From DASXUX01 sp036504595 (lineage in GTDB: Bacteria > Planctomycetota > SZUA-567 > H5-PLA8), in contig DASXUX010000050.1 of the NCBI GenBank assembly GCA_036504595.1, positions 1-64,000 on the forward strand: a DNA stretch of 64,000 nucleotides, read 5' to 3'. The translations under genes and the position numbers were made by a program. Shown one piece after another: positions 16,817 to 26,800 of this stretch (positions are counted from its first letter, which is position 1; every line of letters begins with the position of its first letter). Below the pieces are notes generated by a model that did not search any database, was not told the DNA's origin, and saw only the letters and a program-made list of their open reading frames with translations.

Positions 16817-18201
16817 CGCGCGCGCGAATACTTGTTGTCGATAACGAGTCCGGCATGCTGGAAGTCTGCGCCGATACATTGCGGCGCCTTCCCGATGCCG
16901 AAGTCCTGACCGAGAACCAAAGCAAACGCGCCGCGGAGCGAGTCAGTTCCGAGGATCTGGACCTTCTAATCACTGACATCCGCATGCCCGGCCTGACAGG
17001 TCTGGAACTGCTGCGCATTGCGCGGCAACATGATCCACAACTGCCAGTGCTGATGCTGACCGCCTTTCCTTCTGTTGAAACAGCGGTCGAAAGCATGAAG
17101 GTTGGCGCGGCCGACTACCTGACCAAGCCGTTTCTGCCTGACGATCTGCTCGCGACCGTGCGCCGTCTGCTGGAAGAAAAGCGCCTGCGGCAAGAAAACA
17201 CCCTGTTGCAGCGGCAGTTGGAGCGCAGCTATAGCCTCGACGAGATCGTCGGCAAAAGTCCGGCGATGCAGAGCGTATTCGAGACGATCTTGCGGGTGGC
17301 CGAAACCGATGTGGACGTGCTGATCCTGGGCGAAACCGGCACCGGAAAGGAACTGGTGGCGCGCAGCCTGCATAAGCGCAGCCGCCGGAAGAATGGCCGT
17401 TTCGTGCCGGTGGATTGCGCCGCGATCCCCGAGCAACTGCTCGAAAGCGAACTGTTCGGGCACGAGCGCGGCGCGTTTACAGGCGCTTCTCAGCAGAGCA
17501 TGGGTTTGCTGGAGTTCGCCGATGGCGGAACCTTCTTCCTGGACGAATTGGGCGAGCTGCCCATATCGCTGCAGGCCAAGCTGCTGCGTGCGTTACAGGA
17601 ACGCAAATACCGGCGCGTCGGCGGCACGACGGAAATCCCAGTGGATGTTCGCGTCATAGCGGCCACCAATCGTGATCTGGCCGTTGAGATCCGCGAGAAA
17701 CGCTTCCGGGAGGATCTCTACTATCGCATCCACGTCGCGCGCATCGTTCTGCCGCCGCTGCGGGAACGCGCGGAAGACATCGCTCTGCTGACCACCTATT
17801 TCGTCAATCGTTACGCACAGGATATGCAAAAGGGAGAGGTGGCGGTTGATCCAGAAGTCCTCGACGTCCTGAGCCGCTATTCGTGGCCTGGAAATGTCCG
17901 CGAGCTGCAAAACGTGCTGAAGCGATCGCTCGCGATGTTGAGGGGAAACACGATGACGCCCGACGATCTACCCGACGAAGTCGTGACTCATTCGGGTGAC
18001 TCCTCCGCGACCGAACGCAGCGGCTTTTTCGCTCAACGCAACGCCCAGATGGCCGATTTTGAACGCGACTACATCATCGGCCTGCTGCGTCAGCAGAAGG
18101 GCGACGCATCAAAAACCGCTCGGGAGGCCAAACTGCCCCGCGGAACGCTGTATCGAATCATGAAGAAGCACGGCATCAACCCCGACGACTACCGGCCTTA
18201 G
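16813..18201 (+). CDS. NtrC-family sigma-54 response regulator
   Basis: A 462-residue enhancer-binding protein. The receiver domain (residues 1-120) has an acidic pocket (VVDNES, note N in place of the usual D), phospho-acceptor LLITDIRMPG and Lys in YLTKPF. The AAA+ sigma-54 domain (about 140-380) has Walker A GETGTGKE, the GAFTGA loop that contacts sigma-54, and Walker B GGTFFLDELG. The C-terminal Fis-type HTH is KTAREAKLPRGTLYRIMKKHGI. The start at 16813 overlaps the kinase stop (ATGA). Two 18-bp palindromes and a -24/-12 promoter lie immediately downstream, before the cytochrome operon. This makes the respiratory module its probable target. Confidence 0.94.
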   Translation: MTRARILVVDNESGMLEVCADTLRRLPDAEVLTENQSKRAAERVSSEDLDLLITDIRMPGLTGLELLRIARQHDPQLPVLMLTAFPSVETAVESMKVGAADYLTKPFLPDDLLATVRRLLEEKRLRQENTLLQRQLERSYSLDEIVGKSPAMQSVFETILRVAETDVDVLILGETGTGKELVARSLHKRSRRKNGRFVPVDCAAIPEQLLESELFGHERGAFTGASQQSMGLLEFADGGTFFLDELGELPISLQAKLLRALQERKYRRVGGTTEIPVDVRVIAATNRDLAVEIREKRFREDLYYRIHVARIVLPPLRERAEDIALLTTYFVNRYAQDMQKGEVAVDPEVLDVLSRYSWPGNVRELQNVLKRSLAMLRGNTMTPDDLPDEVVTHSGDSSATERSGFFAQRNAQMADFERDYIIGLLRQQKGDASKTAREAKLPRGTLYRIMKKHGINPDDYRP

Positions 18202-18205
18202 CCTT

Positions 18206-18223
18206 TGTCACGAGCGTGTGACA
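18206..18223. promoter_or_regulatory. Putative enhancer site 1 for the NtrC-like regulator
   Basis: TGTCAC-N6-GTGACA, a perfect inverted repeat. It starts 4 bp after the regulator's stop codon. Its centre is 30 bp from that of site 2, about three helical turns. Confidence 0.75.
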
Positions 18224-18235
18224 CCGCTCTCCGCA

Positions 18236-18253
18236 TGTCACATTCGCATGACA
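18236..18253. promoter_or_regulatory. Putative enhancer site 2 for the NtrC-like regulator
   Basis: TGTCAC-N6-ATGACA has the same 6-6-6 architecture as site 1 with one changed base. It lies about 145-160 bp upstream of the sigma-54 promoter candidate, a typical enhancer distance. Confidence 0.72.
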
Positions 18254-18396
18254 CCAAATGCCGGTCGCCAGTCTTCCTCAATGCGAATCCGAGATTAAAT
18301 ATAAGACATGTTAAACGGGCGCTGGTCTCCGTCATCCTGAGACGGTTTTCCACACAAACCCAAACGCTTGCACAGCAGGCCAATTGACGTAGGTCC

Positions 18397-18411
18397 GGGC
18401 ACAAGCCTTGC
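18397..18411 (+). promoter_or_regulatory. Putative sigma-54 (-24/-12) promoter
   Basis: GGGCAC-N5-TTGC matches the TGGCAC-N5-TTGC consensus at all but the first position, with the invariant GG and GC correctly spaced. It lies about 50 bp before the start of the octaheme cytochrome gene. Confidence 0.65.
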
Positions 18412-18463
18412 GCTTCAGTGAGCGGGTTTTCACTGTTTTCATGCGTTAACAGGGAGGAGTACG

Positions 18464-20686
18464 ATGATGGGGCGTCCATCGAAGTGGGCTGTTTTGGCTG
18501 TGGTCGCGGTTGCCGCCGCGCTGTGCTGGTTGGTGGCCGATAGCGTGGATGCCACGATCGGCAGCAAATTCAAGTCTGTGAGCATCAAGGGCAGCGTGAC
18601 GGACACGCACGGACGCCCGCTGGTCGGAGCGACGGTCTACTTCATCGACACCAGTCTCATCGACCTGTCGCCGATAACTCCCGCCAATATTCTCGATGGC
18701 ACCGCCGAAGCCTTTGACGAACCGCTTGAAGACATCGTCAACAATCCCACCAAGGCCAAGACGCTGCCGCAGTCGAAGACCGACAAGAACGGCAAGTTTG
18801 CGGCCAAGAAGTTGAATGCCGCATCAACCTACTTCGCCTTCACCGTCCCGGCAGCGACCGATACCGATCATCTGCCTGGCGGAGACGTCAGCCGCGCAGC
18901 CTTCTCGCCCAAGTCGCTCAATAAGAAGACCGGCTTGGCGATCCAGATGAGCTGGAAAGTGCCCACCGACGCAACCTACATCGGCAGCAGCGCCTGTTAC
19001 ACCTGCCATGGCGAAGGATCCAAAGCCGATGTGACCAGCAATAAACATCATGGCCACGCGCTGATGTTCCACAAGCCGGGGCAGGATACGGCGACTCAGA
19101 ATTCGGCAAGCCACGTGGGGGCGAGCTGGAACGAGTTGGCCAGCAAGTTCACGCCGGCCACCGCCTACAACAAGCCTCTCAGCGGCTCAACGGTCGAAAC
19201 CCTGTACTTCCAGGAGTTCGACACGAAGCAATCCAACAAGTTCGTGATTTACGAAAACACACCGGGCACGAAGGTGGACCCGACCACGGGTAAAGCCGGC
19301 GACGTGTGGTTGAAAGCCTATCTGTGGCAGAGCGGGACGACCACGAACGCGAACTACTTTATAACGCTCGAAAACACGATGAACAAGGCCGACCCCAACA
19401 ACTTCGTCACCCTCAACGTGCCGGCGACCATGGGCGGGTATATCCGCCAGCGTCTGCTGGTGAACGTTCCGGGCCTGAAGGGCGCCTACAAATTCATCTC
19501 CTACCAGGCGCTCACCGGTTCGGCTTCCCAAGGCAACATGAACAACTATGATCGCGCGCGCAAGGTCTTCGCCGAAGGCGGCACGGGCGGCGGAAGCATT
19601 ACCGACTTCTACACGCCAAACGCCACCCCGAGCAAGAGCGTGATCAAAGTCAGTGCGACCGCCAACACGCTCGGCGGCACGCTCGCAGCCAATCTGTCCG
19701 GCGTGAGCTGTGCGATCTGCCATCTGGGTGCGGGTAGTTACCGTTCCTTTATCGATCCCACCACGAACGAGAAGCTGGCCCATACCGTCAGCGATCCCAA
19801 CGGTGTCATTGACCTCGGTGGCGATGGCAGTCTCCAGGATGTCGGCATCAGTTGCGAACAGTGTCACGGCGCAGGGTCCAAGCATCGCGAAGAAAATCTG
19901 AAGACGATCACGGCGCCAGCTCCAGCCAAGAAGGGTGCAAAAACCCAGCCCGCCGACACCACCGGCAAGTTCATCGTGAACCCCGGCATGTTGGGCGCTG
20001 ATCGCGCCAGCCTGATCTGCGGCCGGTGCCATCAGGAAGGCGGCGGACAGAACGACGAAGAGGCCAACTTCGCCCCGCCGGGTATCAGCCGCGCGGAGTT
20101 CCTGACCAGCTACGTGAAGCCGACGACCAAGGGCACGCCGACGAGCCGGCTGTGGCAAGATGGGGTCCACGAAAAAGGCGGGCACCAGAGTCTGACGTAC
20201 TCCAACTATCTGCTCTCCAAGCACAGCCGCAACACCAAGCGCATGGTCGCCTGCGACGATTGCCATGACGCCATGGGCGACAGCCCCTTCCGCTATGGTC
20301 TGGTGGGCGATCCGGACGATTCACAGGGCGGCTTATGCAACCAGTGTCACACGGACATCGATGTCACCAAGCACGTTCCCGAGAAGACTGGCGCCGCGAT
20401 GATGGGCACTGGAATGAAGTGCATCAATTGCCACATGGAACGCACTGGCAGAGGCGGCGCCGGGCGGCCGGGATTGCTGCTGGGAACACCGTCGGGCGTG
20501 TCCTCCGATGCGAATCTTGAATATTGGGAAGGCGACCAATCAGCACACATCTGGAAGCCGGTTCCTCACAAGTTCAACGCGGGCGTTGCCGGTCAGCAAC
20601 CGGGTCTGGCCATGCCGATTCCTTACACCAATTCCTGCGGCACGTGCCATGACGCTTCGAAGTTGCAATTCCAGGCACCGCAGTAG
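18464..20686 (+). CDS. Octaheme c-type cytochrome with N-terminal carboxypeptidase-regulatory-like domain
   Basis: A 740-residue exported cytochrome with eight CxxCH heme sites: CYTCH, CAICH, CEQCH, CGRCH, CDDCH, CNQCH, CINCH and CGTCH. An N-terminal hydrophobic segment (about 8-30) serves as signal or anchor. It is followed by a carboxypeptidase-regulatory-like beta domain (KGSVTDTHGRPLVGATVYFID). Hemes begin near residue 180, and the heme-free interval of about 240 residues after the first site could hold a ligand domain. The start at 18464 follows a strong GGGAGGAG. It is the first gene of a four-gene module with a tetraheme cytochrome, an Fe-S protein and an NrfD subunit. A hairpin terminator follows, so cytochrome output may exceed that of the downstream genes. 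It does not match nitrite or hydroxylamine reductases that I recognise. Confidence 0.88.
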   Translation: MMGRPSKWAVLAVVAVAAALCWLVADSVDATIGSKFKSVSIKGSVTDTHGRPLVGATVYFIDTSLIDLSPITPANILDGTAEAFDEPLEDIVNNPTKAKTLPQSKTDKNGKFAAKKLNAASTYFAFTVPAATDTDHLPGGDVSRAAFSPKSLNKKTGLAIQMSWKVPTDATYIGSSACYTCHGEGSKADVTSNKHHGHALMFHKPGQDTATQNSASHVGASWNELASKFTPATAYNKPLSGSTVETLYFQEFDTKQSNKFVIYENTPGTKVDPTTGKAGDVWLKAYLWQSGTTTNANYFITLENTMNKADPNNFVTLNVPATMGGYIRQRLLVNVPGLKGAYKFISYQALTGSASQGNMNNYDRARKVFAEGGTGGGSITDFYTPNATPSKSVIKVSATANTLGGTLAANLSGVSCAICHLGAGSYRSFIDPTTNEKLAHTVSDPNGVIDLGGDGSLQDVGISCEQCHGAGSKHREENLKTITAPAPAKKGAKTQPADTTGKFIVNPGMLGADRASLICGRCHQEGGGQNDEEANFAPPGISRAEFLTSYVKPTTKGTPTSRLWQDGVHEKGGHQSLTYSNYLLSKHSRNTKRMVACDDCHDAMGDSPFRYGLVGDPDDSQGGLCNQCHTDIDVTKHVPEKTGAAMMGTGMKCINCHMERTGRGGAGRPGLLLGTPSGVSSDANLEYWEGDQSAHIWKPVPHKFNAGVAGQQPGLAMPIPYTNSCGTCHDASKLQFQAPQ

Positions 20687-20705
20687 TAAACTGAGTCCTA
20701 TGTCC

Positions 20706-20740
20706 GGGAGCCCGCGATGTTTTGCGGGCTCCCACCCCTT
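20706..20740 (+). terminator. Hairpin terminator-like structure
   Basis: A perfect 10-bp stem, GGGAGCCCGC / GCGGGCTCCC (20706-20715 and 20724-20733), with an 8-nt loop. A weak T-containing tail follows. It lies between the octaheme and tetraheme cytochrome genes and may attenuate transcription. Confidence 0.65.
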
Positions 20741-20806
20741 TACGGCGGAAGAACGGTAGGCGCAGTCAGGATACACAAGTCCTAATATCGGCAAAGGTGC
20801 GGAACG

Positions 20807-21394
20807 ATGCTGAGATCTCTAATTACCCGTAAGGTCGTCGTTCAGGCCACAATCGCCGTTGCCCTCTGCGCTCTGGTTCTGATCACGTTCGTCAGTTCGG
20901 AAGAAGTCCCCAAAGCTCCCGCGACGCCGAAGCCGCCGCCGGAGAACGACACGCTGGCCGTCGCGCCTCCGCCATTCAGCGAAGGCATCTTTCCCTGCTC
21001 GAACTGCCACGACAACGACTCGCTCAAGCCGAATCCAGAACGACGCCCGCTGAAGAAAACCATAGGAGGCGTCGGGCACAAGGAGATCGACAAGAACTTC
21101 AAGCACGACGAGGAGAACCGCTGGTGCCTGGATTGCCACGACCTGAAAGATCGCGACAAACTGCACCTGGCCAGCGGCAAGCTGATCGACTTCACCGAAT
21201 CCTACAAGCTCTGCGGCCAGTGCCATGGCCCGACGCTCCGCGACTGGAAAGCCGGCGAGCATGGCAAACGGACGGGCTTCTGGTCCGGCTATAAGCGCTC
21301 ACTGTTGTGCGCGCACTGCCACAACCCCCATTCTCCACATTTTAAACCGCTTGAGCCGCTGCCTGCACCGCCGCGGCCGGAAACGATCCGGTGA
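20807..21394 (+). CDS. Tetraheme c-type cytochrome
   Basis: A 195-residue exported cytochrome with four CxxCH sites (CSNCH, CLDCH, CGQCH, CAHCH). The N-terminal hydrophobic segment (about 12-30) is probably an uncleaved anchor or signal peptide. A proline-rich linker (APATPKPPPEN) follows. Extra histidines (GVGHKEIDKNFKHDEEN, HLASG, GEHGK) can serve as distal ligands. The small multiheme plus Fe-S plus NrfD order recalls NrfB/NrfC/NrfD, ActABC and DsrJOP modules, in which the cytochrome passes electrons between the quinone-oxidising membrane part and periplasmic partners. Only 3 bp separate it from the next gene, implying co-translation. Confidence 0.88.
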   Translation: MLRSLITRKVVVQATIAVALCALVLITFVSSEEVPKAPATPKPPPENDTLAVAPPPFSEGIFPCSNCHDNDSLKPNPERRPLKKTIGGVGHKEIDKNFKHDEENRWCLDCHDLKDRDKLHLASGKLIDFTESYKLCGQCHGPTLRDWKAGEHGKRTGFWSGYKRSLLCAHCHNPHSPHFKPLEPLPAPPRPETIR

Positions 21395-21397
21395 ACT

Positions 21398-22339
21398 ATG
21401 GATACCAGCGAGAACAAAGAAAAGACGCCGGCGGAATCGCCCAACCGGCGAGACATGTTGAAGGGCATCGCCGCAATGGCGGGGCTGCTGGCGGCGGCAG
21501 GCTGCGAAACGCTCAGTTCGCCGGCGGTGGAAGCGTTCCTTCAGCAGCACTTCAAGGAGATGAGCCAGGCCGAACTCAGCGGAGTTCTGAATCGGCTCAG
21601 CAAGCAGTACTCCGAGAAATATGGCAAGACGGTTTCGGTCAACGCTTCGCCCCCGTACGAAGGCGTGTCGTTCGCCTACGCGCTGGACATTTCGCGGTGC
21701 ATTGGCTGCCGCCGCTGCGTTTACGGTTGCATCGCGGAAAACAACCAGTCGCGAACCCCGCCGGTCCACTGGATCACTGTCCTTGAAATGGACAAGGAAA
21801 AGGGTGTCGATCTGCAGCACGCCGACGCCTATTACGAAGCGGAGAAGGTACCGCGCGAGGGGCATTTCTATTTCCCCACGGCCTGTCAGCAGTGCTCGCG
21901 GCCGCCCTGCGTGAAGGTGTGCCCCGTCGGTGCGACATGGAAAGAGAAAGACGGCATCGTCGTCATCGATTACGACTGGTGCATCGGCTGCCGCTGCTGC
22001 ATGTCCGCGTGTCCGTATGGCGCCAGGCACTTCAACTGGACGACGCCCGAAATTCCAGCCGAAGAGATGAACGAGAACACCGAATACCTCGGCAATCGGC
22101 CCCGGCCGAAAGGCGTGGTCGAAAAATGCACTTTCTGCATTCAGCGCACGCGCAAGGGTATGTATCCGAAGTGCGTCGAGGTCTGTCCGGTCGGCGCGCG
22201 CAAGTTCGGCAACCTGCTCGATCCCAGCAGCGAGATTCGGTACATCCTGGAGAATAAGCGCGTGTTCATCTTCAAGGAGGATCTGAACACCGGTCCGAAC
22301 TTCTTCTACTACTTCGGAATTGGCGGGCGGCGCGGGTAA
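21398..22339 (+). CDS. Tat-exported ferredoxin-type subunit (NrfC/DsrO-like), four [4Fe-4S]
   Basis: A 313-residue periplasmic iron-sulfur protein. A twin-arginine signal (NRRDMLKG) is followed by a hydrophobic stretch with AAGCE, so lipid attachment is also possible. Cysteine groups for four clusters are CIGCRRCVYGC, CQQCSRPPCVKVCP, CIGCRCCMSACP and CTFCIQRTRKGMYPKCVEVCP. This is the arrangement of DmsB/NrfC/PsrB/DsrO electron-transfer subunits. It should pass electrons between the NrfD subunit encoded downstream and the cytochromes encoded upstream. No molybdopterin catalytic subunit is encoded nearby. Confidence 0.93.
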   Translation: MDTSENKEKTPAESPNRRDMLKGIAAMAGLLAAAGCETLSSPAVEAFLQQHFKEMSQAELSGVLNRLSKQYSEKYGKTVSVNASPPYEGVSFAYALDISRCIGCRRCVYGCIAENNQSRTPPVHWITVLEMDKEKGVDLQHADAYYEAEKVPREGHFYFPTACQQCSRPPCVKVCPVGATWKEKDGIVVIDYDWCIGCRCCMSACPYGARHFNWTTPEIPAEEMNENTEYLGNRPRPKGVVEKCTFCIQRTRKGMYPKCVEVCPVGARKFGNLLDPSSEIRYILENKRVFIFKEDLNTGPNFFYYFGIGGRRG

Positions 22340-22343
22340 AGCC

Positions 22344-22378
22344 AGTTTCTGGTTTCGGGTTTCTAGTTTCGGATCCGC
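22344..22378. repeat. Heptanucleotide array between Fe-S and NrfD genes
   Basis: AGTTTCT, GGTTTCG, GGTTTCT, AGTTTCG, GATCCGC: five 7-bp units beginning 4 bp after the stop codon of the Fe-S gene. It sits inside an otherwise tightly packed operon. Confidence 0.85.
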
Positions 22379-22432
22379 AAGCGCAAAACGAAAGCCAGGC
22401 ACCAGAGTTTTTTGTCGCACGAGGGCGTTTCG

Positions 22433-23716
22433 GTGAGAGAGATTATTGATTTCCTGCTGGGCTGCGTTCGCATTATCACGCGCGGACGCCGCGTGTACTA
22501 CGCGTGGATCGCTTTGCTGCTGGTGCTCATCGGCCAAGGCGTGGCGGCGTATGTCTATCAAGCGCGCTACGGCCTGATCGTCACCCACATGCGGGATCAG
22601 GTCTCGTGGGCTTTCTACATCGGCAACTTCACATTCCTGGTCGGCGTGGCCGCCGCGGCCGTACTGCTGGTGATCCCGGCGTACGTTTACAACTGGAAGC
22701 CAATCAAGGAAGTGGTGGTTTTTGGCGAACTGCTGGCCATCGCGGCGGTGACGATGTGCCTTCTCTTCGTCGCCGTGGACATGGGCCACCCGGAACGCTT
22801 CTGGCACCTGATCCCGCTAATCGGCAAGGTTAACTTTCCGCGTTCGCTGCTGGCGTGGGACGCATTGGTTTTGAACTGCTACCTGATCCTGAACTTGACC
22901 ATCGCCGTATACATCTTGTTCTGCGCGTTCCACAAACGAGAGTACAACCATCACATCGTCATTCCGCTTGTGATCCTCTCGATCCCCGCGGCGATCAGCA
23001 TCCACACCGTGACGGCGTTCCTCTACAACGGCATGGCCAGCCGGCCGTATTGGAATTCGGCGATTCTCGCGCCCCGATTTCTGGCATCCGCATTCTGCTC
23101 CGGGCCGGCCATCCTTCTCATTCTGTTCCAGGTTCTGCGCAAGACCACGCGCTTTGAGATCAAGGACGAGGCTCTGCACAAGATCGCCGAATTGATGGCC
23201 TACGCGATGGGCTTCAACCTGTTTCTCACGGGAGCGGAAATCTTCAAAGAGTACTACTCCGACACCGAACACCTGGTCCACATCCAATACCTCTTCAGCG
23301 GCATTCATGGACACACCAGTCCGATTGCCGTTTACGGCTGGTCCGCGCTGATCCTGGGCATCGCCGCATTCCTGCTCTTCCTCGTGCCAGCCACACGGCG
23401 AAATCCTCTCACGATGAACTTGGGCTGCGTGATGATTTATTGCTCCGTGTACATCGAAAAAGGCATCGCGTTGATCATCCCCGGCTACACGCCCGACGTG
23501 CTGGGGCAAGTTTACGAATACACGCCGAGCGTCACCGAAATCCGCATCTCCATGGGCATCTTCGGCATCGGGTTTCTACTATTCACGCTGCTGGTCAAAG
23601 TCGCGATTGCGACGCTCTCGGGCGCCTTCACCATCGAGACGATTCGCGAAGAGATGTCTTACGCGGCGATTCCGGACTTGCCGCACGGAGAACGCATCGA
23701 ACCAAAGGTTCTTTGA
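22433..23716 (+). CDS. NrfD/PsrC-family quinone-reactive membrane subunit
   Basis: A 427-residue polytopic membrane protein of the NrfD/PsrC/DsrP family, which exchanges electrons between the quinone pool and a periplasmic Fe-S partner. Roughly ten hydrophobic segments run from about residue 20 to 395. The family-like stretch after the fourth helix is VDMGHPERFWHLI. I chose GTG at 22433 because GAGGG lies 7 nt upstream; TTG at 22412 would add seven residues. With the Fe-S protein and two cytochromes it makes a quinol:cytochrome module of the kind found in ACIII, Dsr and Qrc complexes. A charged C-terminus ends the protein. Confidence 0.9.
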   Translation: MREIIDFLLGCVRIITRGRRVYYAWIALLLVLIGQGVAAYVYQARYGLIVTHMRDQVSWAFYIGNFTFLVGVAAAAVLLVIPAYVYNWKPIKEVVVFGELLAIAAVTMCLLFVAVDMGHPERFWHLIPLIGKVNFPRSLLAWDALVLNCYLILNLTIAVYILFCAFHKREYNHHIVIPLVILSIPAAISIHTVTAFLYNGMASRPYWNSAILAPRFLASAFCSGPAILLILFQVLRKTTRFEIKDEALHKIAELMAYAMGFNLFLTGAEIFKEYYSDTEHLVHIQYLFSGIHGHTSPIAVYGWSALILGIAAFLLFLVPATRRNPLTMNLGCVMIYCSVYIEKGIALIIPGYTPDVLGQVYEYTPSVTEIRISMGIFGIGFLLFTLLVKVAIATLSGAFTIETIREEMSYAAIPDLPHGERIEPKVL

Positions 23717-23817
23717 TCGAAGCGGCACTTGACCGGCTGAACCGCTGGCAAGGCGGCGGTGCCGCAGCCTTAAGCAGTGGCACACGCGTAGTCCCATGGG
23801 CGTGAGAATTCACGATT

Positions 23818-26800
23818 ATGTGGGTACTGCTGGCCGCATTCTGCATCTTCCTGTTTCTGCTGGGCGGCTGCACACTCCTTTGGTGGCTTGCCCGATTCCT
23901 CACACTGGTTCTGCATCCCGAGCATAAATCCGTCGCCGCCGCAAAGGCGAGCGCCGCGGCAAACGCCGAAATAGTGCAGCGCCTGCGCTGGCGGCTGGAG
24001 AACGACCAGGCCGCCGGCAAACTCTCGCCCGAAATCTGCGAGCAGTTGCGCGCGTACCTGGACGAGAGCGAACGAGAAGCGCCGCAACCGGGCCAGGCTG
24101 CCGGCCACGCCGCCGGTGTTAGCAGTGCTGGCCAAACCGTGCGGCCGCTGGCGGCTGTGGCCGCGGCACCGAGCGCGCCGCCCAGTCTGTTCGCGCGCAT
24201 GGCCGGGAGAATCTCGCACCGGCTGCTCGATCCCGAGGCTGTGCGGGCGCTGCAGAGTTTCGGCGTCATCATCGTTTTTGCTGGCGTCGTGGCGTTCGTG
24301 CAGAGTCAAGTCTGGACGGGGGCTTCCGCGCTGCTGCGCACGGGCCTGCTGATCGCCGCCATGAGCATGTGCCATGTCGTTGGCTATGTGCTCTGCCGCT
24401 GGACAACCCTCCGTGCGACCGGCCTGATCTTCCTGCTGGCCGGCGAACTGTCGCTGCTCTACACGAGCGACGCCTCGCTTTCGATGGGCGTCTGGCGAAT
24501 CTCGCCGCTTGCGTTGTGGTCTGTCACAGCGGGCCTCTTAAGTCTAGCGGCATACGTCTACGCGCAGTCCTTGCGCGAGTGGGCGTTCTACCCGCTCGCG
24601 CTGCTGGCAGCGCTGGCGTGCTGGGGCCTTTGCGTGAGTCTTTGCGGCGTTCCGCTGATTCTTCTCCCTGCCAGCTATGTGCCTGTATTCCTCTTGACGG
24701 GAGTCCTGGAAGGCAAGGACGCCGCTCATACACAAGCGAGGTGGTGGCTTGGCGCGTTGTGGCGCTTTGGCGCTCCGCTTTTGGCGTGTGGGATTCTGGT
24801 TCTGTTCTTTAGGTACGCTCGATCGGCGATCCTCGATCAATACGCCTGGCACGCGACGGCGATTCTGGTTTTGGCGGCTGGCCTGCTGACGCAGGCGAGT
24901 GTCTTGGCGCATTTCCTGGGAGCAATACTGATTCTGTCGGCTCCCGCGTTGTACGCACATGCCGCCGGCTGGTCCGCGGCGGAATGGCCGGCGGTGTTGG
25001 TTGTGCCCGGAGCACTCCTCGTCGTATTCGAATGGCTTCTGGAGAAACGGGCAAGCTCCAGCGTTGGCCAGCGGCTGATTGCGCTGCGCGAGAGCGGCGC
25101 GATTGCCGCAGTGTGCGGCGGGGCTCTTGCGGTCGCGTGCCGCTACGGCGGCGCAAGCGCGCCCCTGCTGGCGTCCTTGGGAGCGTTGGCGGTGAGTGTG
25201 CGTTGCGCGCTCGGACTGGGCCGTGCCGCTTACACATGGCTCATGGTTGGCGCGCTCGCGCTGGCGTGCGTTACCGCGTGCGATCGTCTGTTGTGGGACG
25301 CCACGCATTGGCCGCTCCTGTGGCTCAGCGTCTCGATGCTGGCGGAACTTGCCCGCAGTCAGTTGCGTGCGCGAGAGAAGTTGACCGCGGTCGCTGGCGT
25401 TCTGGCCGGTCGAGCCGTCGATGCGCTCGCAGTGTTGTCAGGCTGTGCGCTGGTCGCGCTGATGCCCGCTCTGTATTCATTCGACATGGGCGCGGCGATC
25501 CAGCCGCAAGGAATCCTCGTTGCGGGCTGGCTTGCTCTTGCGGCGTATCCGCTGCTGACCTCTCTGACACGACACGACTCTCTGCGCCGCGCCATCGGGC
25601 TCAGCGTTCTTTCACCGGTTTTCGTTACCGTTCTGTACGGCTTGGGATGGAAACCGGACGACGTGGCGATGCTTGTCGCCGGACTCGCGGTGCTGGTGTG
25701 CGCAACGGACGTCGCGTGGAGGCGCGTGACGAACGAAAACGCCACGCCAACACCGCTGACGGTGTGGTTGGCGCCCGCCGTGGTCGGCGCGCATGCGCTC
25801 TTCCTTCTGGTGCATGCGGCTTCAGCGACTCCCCAAAGAGCCGCAGCGGGTTTCGCGCTGCTGGCGGCAGCCGGTGTGGTCGTTTCTTGCCGGTTGCGCG
25901 CGCAACAGCAGTCGGTTCGCGCCGCGGTGGCGGAGACGATTGCACTTTTGCTGCTCGGCGCGTCGGCAAGCGCGATCCTTCCAGAGTTCGGGTTTGCCGA
26001 CGGTGGACCACACAAGATCGTTATCGTGATCGCGTTGCTGCTCTTGGCTGCCGGACCGCTCGGGAACCTCTGCGCGCTCCTGCTAAGACAGGACAGCAGC
26101 AAAGAAGACCACCCGTTCAACGGCCCTCGCGACTGGGCTGGCCTGCTGTTGAGCCTGCTTTATCTGCTGTTGTTGCTGCGCTGGTGGCTGAGTCGCGGAG
26201 AAATCCCTGCCGCGATTACGGCGGCCTGGATCGGTGGGCTCGCCCCGCTCTTCATTGCGCTGCGCCACCGGACCCAACTGAAGCGCGGCGTTTCCGCTCT
26301 TACTGTTGCTTGGGCCGGCGGAGTTTTTCTGTCCGGCCTGTTCGCGTTGCTGGCCATTGGCGCGGTCGCCCATGCGGGCTTCTGGACAAGCACCTGTCCC
26401 GACGACCTGCGCCTCTCATGCGCCGCGTTCTTCGGCGGAGTCCTGCTGCTGTCCATCGTGGTGGGCGTCTGGACGCGTGCGGCGCTCACGCCGATTACAG
26501 GACTGGTCTCTACGCTTGTGCTGATTGCCACCGCGTGCGGGCGCTTTGGCGTCCCCATGCAATACTTTGCTCTCTGCTGCGTGGTGCTCGCATGGGCCGG
26601 GCAGCGACTCGTCGGTATTCTCGACCGGCGCGGCGCGGAAGAAAGCGGCGCTATGCGCATGACCCGCGTCATCTCGTTTCTGACGGCGAGTCTGGGAGGA
26701 TTTTCAGCGCTACTTCTGGCGTGTGGAATATTCGTCTGGCCCACGGAGCCCGTCCAGACCGCGGCGTGCATCAGCGCGGGGTTGCTTTCACTGTGGTACT

